Source of the DNA: Isoperla grammatica
Taxonomy: Eukaryota; Arthropoda; Insecta; Plecoptera; Perlodidae
NCBI GenBank assembly: GCA_945910005.1
Contig: OX246746.1
Location: forward strand, 16,491,387-16,555,386
Direction of reading: 5' to 3'
DNA length: 64,000 nucleotides
Shown one piece after another: positions 1-10,800 of the stretch; positions within the stretch are counted from its first letter, which is position 1, and every line of letters starts with the position of its first letter. The position numbers and the translations under genes are program-made. Below the pieces are notes generated by a model, which saw nothing but the letters and a program-made list of their open reading frames with translations, ran no database searches and was not told the origin of the DNA.

Positions 1-43
1 TACACGCATCGATCTATAATTACTATATTTTTATATTTTTTTA

Positions 44-240
44 AGGAACAAATGTGTTGCCAGAAACTGAGTAATCTTGTTTCAGTTGGCCGCTGTAAAA
101 CGCACAGATTTGCACTAAAATTACCTTGACGACAATTTTTTCGGGGGGCAAGCCCCCCGGAACCCTAATTATGTTTCGGTTCCACTCTCTATAATATGGG
201 TTGAAAACCCCCCCTTTCCCAATTCCTGGATACGCCACTG
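44..240 (+). repeat. Dispersed repeat R1, copy 1
   Basis: Shares a long similar stretch with 10405-10600: GGCCGCTGTAAAACGCACAG, then a GGGGCAGCCCCCCGG-type block and a C-rich run. It ends GGATACGCCACTG, the sort of end seen on hAT-type elements. Family not recognised. Confidence 0.65.
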
Positions 241-936
241 GGTGGAGGGATATACGAACGAGAACGAGGTAACCGGTGTATGCAAGAAGGGGGGCCACAT
301 TGCATGTTAGAATTATGAACATTTTCTAAAAGGTGGATGAACTGGTATTTCAATCACATCACACGTTAACTCGCAATGCGTATACATTGGGAGTACTTTT
401 CTTTTTTTTACAATTCACATAAAGAAAGGCACTACTACTAAGTGATAACCTAGGTGTTAAGTGCCTCAAAACAATAACAACAACAACAACAACAACTAAG
501 GCATGTGTGTCTGTTGTTTACCTGAACAAGTTTCCGGAGTGAGCCGACGTGAGGTGCCAGTGCGCACATTGTTTGTGTTGTTCCCCTCCACGTCACGGCC
601 CTACCCCTGCCCACCTGGGCGGCAGCACAGCAAGCACTCTCACTCAATCACTCATTCTTGCAGTGATGCTTTTGATAGTCGGACGCTTTTTCCTCTTCCT
701 CTATAGACTTCGAATAACTGTCAATTTTCAAATCACGTTCGATTCTTCTTTCCTCGAGTATTATTATCTCTAGCTTCAGGTTACGTGTTATCTTTCAAGA
801 CAGTGAAGTTGTACTCTTCTGCATAATAATATTATTTATAGAGGTTATAAGCGAACTAATTTGTGTAGTGATGCATTAGCTATAGCGTGAGCGGTTACGT
901 GATTTGTATTATTTGTGTTGGAAGAACTACTTAAAA
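241..936 (+). other. Region upstream of the Rab32-like start
   Basis: Contains a CAA microsatellite (about 469-497) and a C-rich patch near 590-630. It probably holds the promoter and 5' UTR of the Rab32-like gene. No clear TATA box or splice site was assigned. Confidence 0.4.
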
Positions 937-1878
937 ATGGATGGACAGAACGGAAGTTCTTTTGCTATGTCCACTGACAAGGTAGTCGAGAGCAAAAGTG
1001 AGGTGAAAGGCTTCGCCAAGCTGAAACAAGTCTTTGGGTTCAAATCAAAAAGTGGTTACCAAACAACGAAGTTGAAGAAAGAAAAGTCTAGTGGTCTTCT
1101 ACGACGAACAAAAGAGAAATACTCGTTGTTGAGTGGGGAGGTTGAGCTGCCACTCAAAGAGAAACCTTCTCTGGCTGCCACCCTCTCCCGCAAGATTAGC
1201 TTCAAGAAGTTGAAGAAGGCGAAATCAGGGAGCAAGATTGTCCAGTCCAAGATAGCCACTCCGGTGATCGCGTCCCCCAGAACATCCGTCGAGGAGCTAG
1301 ACTACGACCGGCCAGAAGATGACACCCCAAGCTCCACGGAAACCGAGGAAGAAGTCGTAGTTACTACGATGGGTGGGGGTGAATCGGACTCTGACCGCCA
1401 GGTGACTGTTAGCCAATTAGAAGCGACGAGCGTTGACGGGGATCTAAAACCTCTTGATCGCGAGCCAAGTACTCAGTCGCGTGCAAGTGGAGCGCGTGAG
1501 TTGACCGCCGACGTAACCTCTCGCATTCGCGCTGCTTGGATGTCCTCGGAGTCGGTAGCACACATGGAAGTACTCGCCAAGCCCAAGTCTAAGGGGAGTA
1601 AACAAGTGAATATAGACTCGCCCAAGATTAAGGGGAGTAAACAAGTGAGTATAGACTCGCCGGTGGAGAGCACCCCCGGCAGTTCCAAGTCAGAAGGCTT
1701 CTTCACGCCTCTGGTATCGCCCATGTCGTCCAACGACTTCGACGAGGATGTCTCGGTGGAGACGCCGAAGTACACCTACAAGGCGCCGTCAGTGGAGTCG
1801 CCGATGACGAACGGGGATGATGTGATGACAGAAGCTAGGGCACGTTTGTCTCAGAGCTTGGGGGTGGCCAATGCAACG
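937..1878 (+). CDS. RAB32: Rab32-like exon 1: N-terminal extension, residues 1-314
   Basis: Open from ATG to the donor ACG|GTAAGC, phase 0. Residues about 20-110 are strongly basic with KLKK-type patches. The middle is acidic (EETEEE-like and DSD runs), the rest Ser/Pro-rich. A 13-residue unit beginning KGSKQV is tandemly repeated at residues 219-231 and 232-244. No signal peptide or membrane segment. Confidence 0.85.
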
Positions 1879-4800
1879 GTAAGCCTCGTTTATGTATACA
1901 TTTCGTCTATATTGTTGCATATTGCATCGTGATGGGGTGCGAACCTACAACCTCCCGAATTCAGCATAAGCATCATTATTTTATTGTAATTAAGATCAGT
2001 GTAGGGAACAATGCCATCTTTAGCCTGATAAGGGATGATTGATGAATGATAATGAGGAAGGGAGAAGGGTAAGCCTGGTACTGGCACTAAGCCTACTCTT
2101 GTCGAAAAGTATCAAGGGGACCATCGGCTTTACGTCCCGTCCGCAAGGACGGTGTAACTTTGACCATGTCATATATGTTCTTATTATTAGCGTTGACGGC
2201 TGCTTATGAATGAGTATCGAATAAACCTTCGTTATGCCGGTTTACATCTCGAGGCTCTTCCTATTTCTGGTGATTCTTGTATTATTATTATACCTGTCGG
2301 TGTTATATACACATGAAGTTGCCCGTAGTTGTGTTACCGCGTGCCCTATTACATAACACGCGGTGAAGGTTGTAGACATGTCAAACGTGTTTGTGGAGGG
2401 CGACCTTCTTGATCACCTCCTTCGCGATTAGCCTTGATGCACAACTGCATAGTTGATTGTACGTTGCATCTAAGGACAGGGCTATGCACTGCTATTGCTA
2501 AGACGGGAGTTGTCACGTGCTTACTTGCGCGTCACTGGCCTCATTCACTATACCCGTTACGTCAGTGTCCCATGGGCGCCGACTTTTGATCGTGGTTGTG
2601 GATGCGAATGGAAATTTAACTGGAAAGGGTACATCTACGTCAAAAAACGCACAACATTTTCGTTCTGAAATTATATCTCAAGAATGGACTTCGATATCGA
2701 AAATCTGAATCAACAGCGCTCTGTGGTTTGGTAAGCCCTACGCTCCAAAATGTCTCTAAACATTATAATCAGTATTTTTTTTTTTCTATAATATACTAAT
2801 TTTTTATGTAGGCCTAATATCAAAACAACTACGCTACTGGTTTAATATTTCATTTCAGACTGTGGGGCTTACCACAACACAATACGCTGATAATTCAGTT
2901 TTTCGATTTCGAGAAACATTCTTGAGATAAAATTTAAAAATGAAAATTGTCTGCGGTTTTTGACGTAGAAGTATCCTTCGCTCTTAACAACACACGCACA
3001 GATAACGTGAGGGGGAGGGGGTTTGAGTATGAATCCATCAATGTGAATCTGGGGAGCATTGCCCAGATTTTTTTTATTTTTATATTGGATTAAGTGAATT
3101 TGTATGCATTTTTGTAAGTTACTGGCAGTTTTTATTTTAACTGGAGTATAACTATACCAAGACCACGCATCATGGCAAAATACAAGTTGAATTGAAATTA
3201 ATGGTTCCGAAAATGCTTCTATGAAGGTCACCGGGAAGCAATGCCAATCATTTTAAACGTGAGTGAATTCACGTGATGCAAATTATCACTTGTTTGTTTG
3301 TTTTTATTTATTTTTCCCATTGGTGGATACAAGGATGTTACATCATGAAATTTGTATGCTCCAATAAGATCTGATCTTGAGGCGGAGCATACTTTTTCTT
3401 ATTATTAACATGAAAAATACATGAACAATACATTAATAATAACTACTAATCAACTACTGCTAACTAATAACCAAAACCTAAAACAAGTTTGGTTTTGGTT
3501 ATTTATTTACACTTGATTACATGAACAATACATTAATAATGTATTGTGCAGATGGGTTCAGAATTTTCTTTAGCTGTTGAGTTTCGTCTCGATTAGCCAT
3601 TGTTGCAAAAATATGAGACGTTAAGCCCCATTAATCAATAATTTAGCTGTTAAGTTGCATTGCAGATATTTGTTTTAGATAAATTATAACCAGGTCTGTC
3701 AATGCGATGGGATACCAGTGGAGTGGATTGGGATTGATATTCAAATTTACAGCTGATCCTTTATGACACAACATATGCGACGAGATATGCGCGTAGTTAA
3801 AAAATATTATCTCAAAAGTATGCTCTTAAAAAATAGTGGCACATAAAAGTGCGTTTCTGTCACCATTTAACAGTTCCACAATGTTGAACTGACGACTGTA
3901 AGTGAAAGAGAGCATGTGCAGGAACCTGCCTACACCAGTGCAGAATTTTCTAGTGTGTCTAGTTTTGACTCTGGTCATATACCGGTCCTAGTGTGTGTAG
4001 TTTTGACTCTCCGTTCAGTCACGACACGACATAAATTTATGTGTTTCGAAAATCACATCTGTAGATATTTTGAACAAACATCATGGGATGACTTCCCCTC
4101 TTAGAGATCTGTGATGGTGGGCCATGAGCCATTGGGCTAATTCAATGGAATATCGTCAGTTTTACATCCATATACCGAACAGTGTAGGTGTTGTCGCTAA
4201 TTCCGTGGGTAAAAAGTAAAATTCCCAAAATGGACCTATCAGTGAACATGTTTAGGCTGAGACATATCAAAGTTTGAAATACCACAACCACTAAGATCTA
4301 TGGATTATGTAATAGTGAAGTGACGCCCCCCACTGAGGTGTCTATTGTGTACGACTGGCCAAGTCGTATATAAGAATTACTGGATATACACCAATCAAGC
4401 ATGTCACACCTCGTAGCTGGAAAATGGTATTTCACGTTACTAACTTCTAGTTTTATACAGTTTTCTAATGAACACTTGTCGCGCACTAGTTATTACTTTA
4501 TAAACCCTATTTTTCCGATAAAATGTTTTAATAATATTCTTGTGTCGTGACAATATTCACGTATACACATTTTACACTTGGCAATACGCCCATGTGTTAT
4601 ACGACACGTCTGTACGGTTTCATCTCCATTATTAACTCTCCTTTGTAAACCAGTTATATAACTGAATAGGATAGTATTGCTACTTTCGTTTGGCTATTTG
4701 TTTTGACTAGAAAATAAAATCGAACAGTACAAGTATCGTTACTCCATAATTTCCCTGTAAAAAAGATTTTTAAGTTATTCAAATTCTGATTTGTTTACTT

Positions 4801-7800
4801 ACTCATTTAGGCCCGGTTTTTCGATCGGTCATTAGCGGGGCCGTTAGCTGACGGTCCGTTATCTGCGTATGGTTTGTTGTGTTACAGATTACGGACCGTC
4901 AGCTAACGGCCCCTTTAACTACCCGTTAACCGATTGAAAACCGGGTGTAATGATATTTGAAATTTGCATTTATCAGAAAGTTTATCATAGCGATGCAGTA
5001 TTTGGTGCAATATTGAGATACATATTGTATTATTAGTTGGTTCAATTGTCAAAATATTCTCTCAAAAAGAAAATATGAATATATGAAGCCATCGCAGTTG
5101 GCCGCGGTCGATCTGGCGTTGATCTAGTAAACTACGGTCTCTGCGCTCCGGTTCGAATCCTGGCTTTGGCACGGATGTCATGTAGCGTTTTTTTCATCCC
5201 CATAATCACCCACACATTGTCTCGATTAGCATCGTTGCAAAACTATTGAGACCCCAAATTTCATCTTTATATATTGCGGGCTACATAACCGGTGGAGAGG
5301 GGGGGGGAGGGGATTACGCCACTGGGTTACATTGTTGAATGTGATTGCCCTGGTCTAGAGCAAGAATGTCTGCTCGGCGCAAATGATCCAAGTTACAGTA
5401 ATATAATCCGCCAAGAGAACGTATCTGCAAACGAAGAAAATAATGAATTTCGAAATGTAACAGAAATATTGATCTATCTCTCCTTGTTTGGCTTCTCTTC
5501 TTCGGGTTTCAGCGGCCGTCGCCTCATTGGTGGGAGACAATGGTGTCTGGTTGCGAACACAACGGGTTTCTTATATAACCATGAGTTGGTTCCTCCACCT
5601 AGCAGCTTATCCGCCTATCCGCTTGAAGCCTTACAACCGCGCGGACAAGGAGACAAATCGCTACTCTCAGAGTAGGCCTTTCAATTTCATTTTTCCCTAG
5701 ATTCTACGTATCATCAAACTGTTATGTATTGCTATTTGTGAAGCTCGAGCTTGATTACGTAATTAATTACAAACCGCAGGTCCAGGCGTTCTCTTGTTAG
5801 AAGGGAAACAATATGTCTTACGATGAAGACCTGCTCACCTTCTCTGTCGAGGGCCAAAACCCACCATCATAACGCTACTCTGGTAACTGCGTGGATGCAT
5901 ATAGGGCCGTCGAGCTAAGTTGCAAGGTGTTGTCGTCACGGATTATGTAATAGTGCAGTGACGCCTCCCACTGAGGTGTCTATTGTGACCGACTCGGCCA
6001 GGTAAGGGTCTGGACTCACTAGCAACTAAATCCATGAACCAATCAACCCCTCTCCTTGTATTGACCGCAAGGCAAAAGAGAAGGGTTGGGACAGGTTCGA
6101 GTCGGTCACTAAAGACACCTCAGCAGGGGCGCTCTATTCATTAAATCTGTATCTTATACTGTGTCACATGCTTCACTTCACGTTTACATAATCCGTGACG
6201 ACAACACTTTGCTTCTTAGCTCGACGGAACTATATAACACAACACATCTCTATAGTTATGTTGAACAGAAAAATAAAAAAATAATAATAATAATAACTAC
6301 GTGTGGATCATGCATCTGATATAACACGGTTCTTTTTAAAATGGAACAACGTATTAGTGGATACGTACAATTATTATCTAGGATGACCGGGGATTCAAAT
6401 AGGACATTTAAGTGAAAATAAGTAATAGAATTTAATTAACGAAACATAACACGGTACTGCCATTGTTCGTTGTATATGAGCAAGGTTGAAATCGACTATC
6501 GGCAGCATTTTATTTAACAATGCATTTGAAGAGGGTATCTTTGTATCTGAAATATCATAGATACGGTACATTAATAAATGGATCTAGACACAGATACAAT
6601 AAATTATAGTTATAGTTAGTTAGTATTATAGTCCAGGTGTAGGTAGGTACACACACAAAATGTATCTAGATACTCCTCAACATTGGACATGATAATTAAG
6701 TGTCAACGACAAATATGTAGCGAAATGTTGCTATGACGTGTCAACACCATGTCGACCCAATTTGTTTCTAACATTCCGTGCCACGAAAGTATGTCTTTGT
6801 ATTCAACCTAAGAAATACAATTCAAACGTATTTCCACTTGCTATCATCCTCTTTCCTGGAGACTCCAGGAAACTGGAGATATGTCGTAGCTCTCAGTATT
6901 AACGTGGTCGTTACGACAAGCTGGTATGCATGTTTTTAGCCCTGTAAGACAAGTATTTCTCTGTAACGTGAAGTGTTACTTGATATCGAGTATTCCCGCC
7001 TTACTTAGGTTACGGCAGGGAGTCACTCACACATGGTTGCATGTGTTTACGTCGTGGACTGGTCATAGTAGCGTGCCTTGTAGGTTTCCCACCCCCTCCT
7101 TACTAGCCGTACCCGTCAGCTGTAGTGGCAGGAGACTGATAATCTAGGTTCAAATTCCACACTGAACAAAGTTTGCTATGACATACTTTGCTATAGGCAT
7201 TGGGTGGAGTATTCACGTGACATCACATCGGCCATATTGGAGGCCACCTTTTTCAAGTTTCATTTAGCCGTCAAAATAAAACGAACAATATTGTTTACGG
7301 GGAAATATAACACATTGAACACGTATATCCCCCCGATAAAGTGTACGGAAATGATTATTGTATGCTTTTGTAAACGATTAAAAGAGTAATCGAGACAGAA
7401 GAGTTTGTTTATGTAGATTTTAAGTAATAATAGCAAACCAAAGTTAGAGAACAGTTGAATTTGCATCAAACGCCAGCTGAAACATAGTAACAATGAACTA
7501 CTGATCACATGCCATTGTGGCCTCTAATGTGGCCAGTGGCAACCATGCGCAATACGTGAATACACGCTATAGCATAAGAATAACATGATAGTTTATTAGT
7601 GCAAGCCCGTCTGGGCCCGGGATAGAATAGGCCCAGAGTGACTCTGCTAGTCGTAGGAGGCGACGAATGGAGACTCTGTCCCCCTACTGTCCCACTGAAT
7701 ATTTCTCTTACCACTTGGCCCTGCCCTCCCTTGCTGGACTCCCCTTATGATGATCCCCACGATGTGTAATGGACCATTCGGACATGTCATTTTTTCATCC

Positions 7801-10800
7801 TCATAATTCACCCACTCATCGTCTCGATTAGCCAAGCTGCAAAAATATGGGACGTAAAACCCAAACATCATCATCATCATCCTCAATAGTGCGAGTACAC
7901 TAAGCCGTTTATACATGGACATTGGGCGGCGTTATAACTATTACCGATAGAGGTGGCTTAGCGGTAAGAAGCGAGACGAATTCGCTAGGTTGCCGGTTCG
8001 ATTCCGGCCACCTGCAATCCTGACTGAAGGTGTTTTCCTCAGTCGTAAAAGCGAATGCTGGGATTGAATCATACTTTACAGCCCTCGGACATCCTTCCCA
8101 ACCATCCAAAACACCCTATTTTACGATACCTAGAGTCACCTGAAAAAGGGGCACATGTAAAGCTGTGCGCACCCAATAACAGGGATTCCTACGAAAAGTT
8201 GTATCTATTCTCATTGTTGTTATTGAAGTTGAGAGGAAGCAATAGTTGGACCCTGATCTGAAATTGAACCCAGGATCATTATCTTGTATTAAATCTTCAT
8301 TTTACAAAACGTTTTTTTAAAATTAAATTCCAACTATGAACAGTTTTCTGAATAATTGTGCATAGAAGTATCGTGTTATATTATTATCACGAAAACTGGT
8401 GCTATGAGAATACAGTATAGACTTATTTTAGTGTTGGTATTTCAAATATTGCACTGGCTGGAAACACAATTTACCAAATCGTATTGATCGTAAGTACCTT
8501 ATAACATTGATACATGATTTTACACCAGATTGTTAAGCAAGTGTTTCTCTGGTGAAAAAACATTTTAGAATGTTCGCTTTCTGTAATATCCTTGTATCTT
8601 CGATTTTTGTTCGTTCTAAGGTACAAAAGAGGTAAAATACCACGGAAAAAATAGTAGGGTCAACCTATTTAACTGTAAGGTGTCCTTTGAAAGAGAAACG
8701 CGTTTGCTTTACAATCTTGATCCAATTATGCATCGATGTTATACGGTAACGGTACCTACTTCATATTAGTTTCTTAAAATTATGTTTGTTTGCAATATTT
8801 GGCATCTACTAACTCAAATATTATGTATAAAGTAAAGTATATACATTTTTTTTTTTTTACAAATTCTTATGACCACACCAGCTTTAATAATCGTACGTTA
8901 ATAAGTTTGTGCATCATTGAGAAGAGAAAACGCAATGAACGGCTGGAATAGCGTTAAATAAAATAAATAAATAAATTCACATTTAGAGTCTACCCACTCA
9001 GTAACGAAACTGATTTTCAGTGGGGGATTTTAATTTAAAGCGACTAAACCAACCCTGCAGGCTCCGAACACCATCGACGAGTGAGCAATAACCAATCAAA
9101 GATCGAATAAAAAAAGAAAGATATATTTCAAATACGAAACATAAGAATCAGTGATTGGACAATGCAAACACCTGTGGACAAATAATATTTTAATATTATT
9201 AATAATATCATTTTAATATTATTAATAATATCATTTTAATATTATTCATAATAATTAATAATATTTCCAGGCCGCGAACGCTAAAATTTAAATGGTTCGA
9301 CCTGACTGCTACAGAAGACGAGGCAAGAGTGAGCACTGAGTATGTTTGTTTGTTCCAGGCAACACAACACCAGGTGGGAGACAAACGAGAACACCTGTAC
9401 AAGATCCTGGTGATAGGAGAGTTGGGGACCGGGAAGACGTCAATCATCAAGCGCTACGTGCATCAGTTCTTCTCGCAGCACTACCGAGCCACGATAGGGG
9501 TCGACTTTGCTCTCAAAGTGCTCAACTGGGATGCGAACACGATCATACGGCTGCAGCTCTGGGACATTGCAGGTATGCGATATTAGATAAGAATATAGAA
9601 CTTGTTATAACTATGGTTGCCCATCGATGTTAAATTACAACATCGACATCGAAATCAAAACATCGATGTCACATCGCGATGTCGGAAATTTTTCGACATC
9701 GACATCAAACGTGAAATAACCGACATCGGGAAAAAAAGTTCCTTGAACAATGTAAAAACTAAAAAGAAAAAGTATCAAAACCGCAAAATCTTCTTGTAAG
9801 TTGATATTGCGTTGTAACCTTGTCGACGAGCGGAGTACAGATTTTGTTTTTATTATTATTATTTTGTGTAAAAAACGATTCGATCTATGAACAAACAAAT
9901 CGATATCGGAAATTTGCATCGACATCGATTATTAATCGATTAATCGATGTCGATGGGCAACCTTAGTTATAACATTGATGTCACTTATTGCTTAAGATAT
10001 GTCCACTTATTTACCCTGCGGAACTCCCGACGTGTGTCTGTTAAACTTAAAATTGCTTTAAGATGCTTTAAAATTGTCACAACTAAACAAAATGTCATCT
10101 CCTAGAGCACTTGGTGCTCTTTCCCACTAATGATTGTTTGTTCTTCCGACAAATATTTCCGTTTTTCAAATGTTCTTATTTATTGGAAAGGTGTCTAGCA
10201 TGCATCACATAGAATGTTAAATGTATTGATTTTAGTCTTTGCAGATTTTTGCAATCAATTTTTCAACACCGGAATCATGAATCCCCCCCAAATGCATTTC
10301 CAGGAAAATTCATTTAAAAATATGAATTTCATTGGAAATTGACTCGTGTGCAAAATTTTGAGAAGGTCGACATGGTTGAAAGTTATTTTTATTGTTGGGG
10401 CTAAAGAGAAAATGTGTTTATAAAAATGTAGTAATGTACTTTTCAGCTGGCCGCTCTAAAACGCACAGATTTCTACTGAATGAAATTACCTTGACGAGAC
10501 ATTTTTTCCAGAGGGGCAGCCCCCCGGACCTCTTTGTGATTTGGTTCCTCCATAATATCATGGATCAAACCCCCCTCCCTTTTGGAATTCCTAGATACTC
10601 TAATGTGTGCACACACCTTAACTAAGTATTTGGGCATTTGAAAAGTATGGAATGAATGTCCGAGTTAGTAGGACTTAATCCCAGCAGTCACCGCGTCACG
10701 ACTGAGGAAATCCCCTCAAAAACCTTCAGTCAGAGTTGCCGGTGGCCGGGGTTAGTCTCGCCATGTACCTCTATAGTAGAACTCCACTATGTGAAGGTTA

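Larger units (their letters stand above)
1879..9358 (+). other. Rab32-like intron 1 (7.5 kb)
   Basis: GTAAGC donor and TTCCAG acceptor. It is packed with repeats: a long inverted repeat (2622-2980), a palindromic mini-element (4812-4946), a TATA-flanked MITE (5904-6230), SINE-like copies near 3570, 5095, 7700 and 7946, a dispersed retroelement end (8950-9185) and an AT-rich 23-bp tandem repeat (9185-9270). I see no gene in it. The stretches 2000-2600, 3240-3560, 3640-4800, 5290-5900, 6240-7560 and 8220-8950 hold nothing I recognise. Confidence 0.75.

Noticed and set aside
904..936. Open frame upstream of the Rab32 ATG from a TTG
   Set aside because: TTG is not a normal nuclear start; the ATG at 937 has good context and a stop lies at 883-885.
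3460..3545. CATGAACAATACATTAATAA repeated 100 bases apart as a target duplication
   Set aside because: The interior has no element structure; likely simple local duplication.
5095..5180. tRNA gene call from A- and B-boxes (also 7946, 52300, 62860, 63300)
   Set aside because: Cloverleaf not complete, the same head plus a long body recurs, so these are SINEs.
5292..5700. 127-residue frame with a TATATAA-like patch and ATTGG boxes
   Set aside because: No recognisable domain; promoter-like words occur by chance in AT-rich sequence, and it lies inside Rab32 intron 1.
7931..7938. Third GTTATAAC as a hAT target duplication
   Set aside because: No terminal repeat follows and no second copy nearby; chance occurrence.
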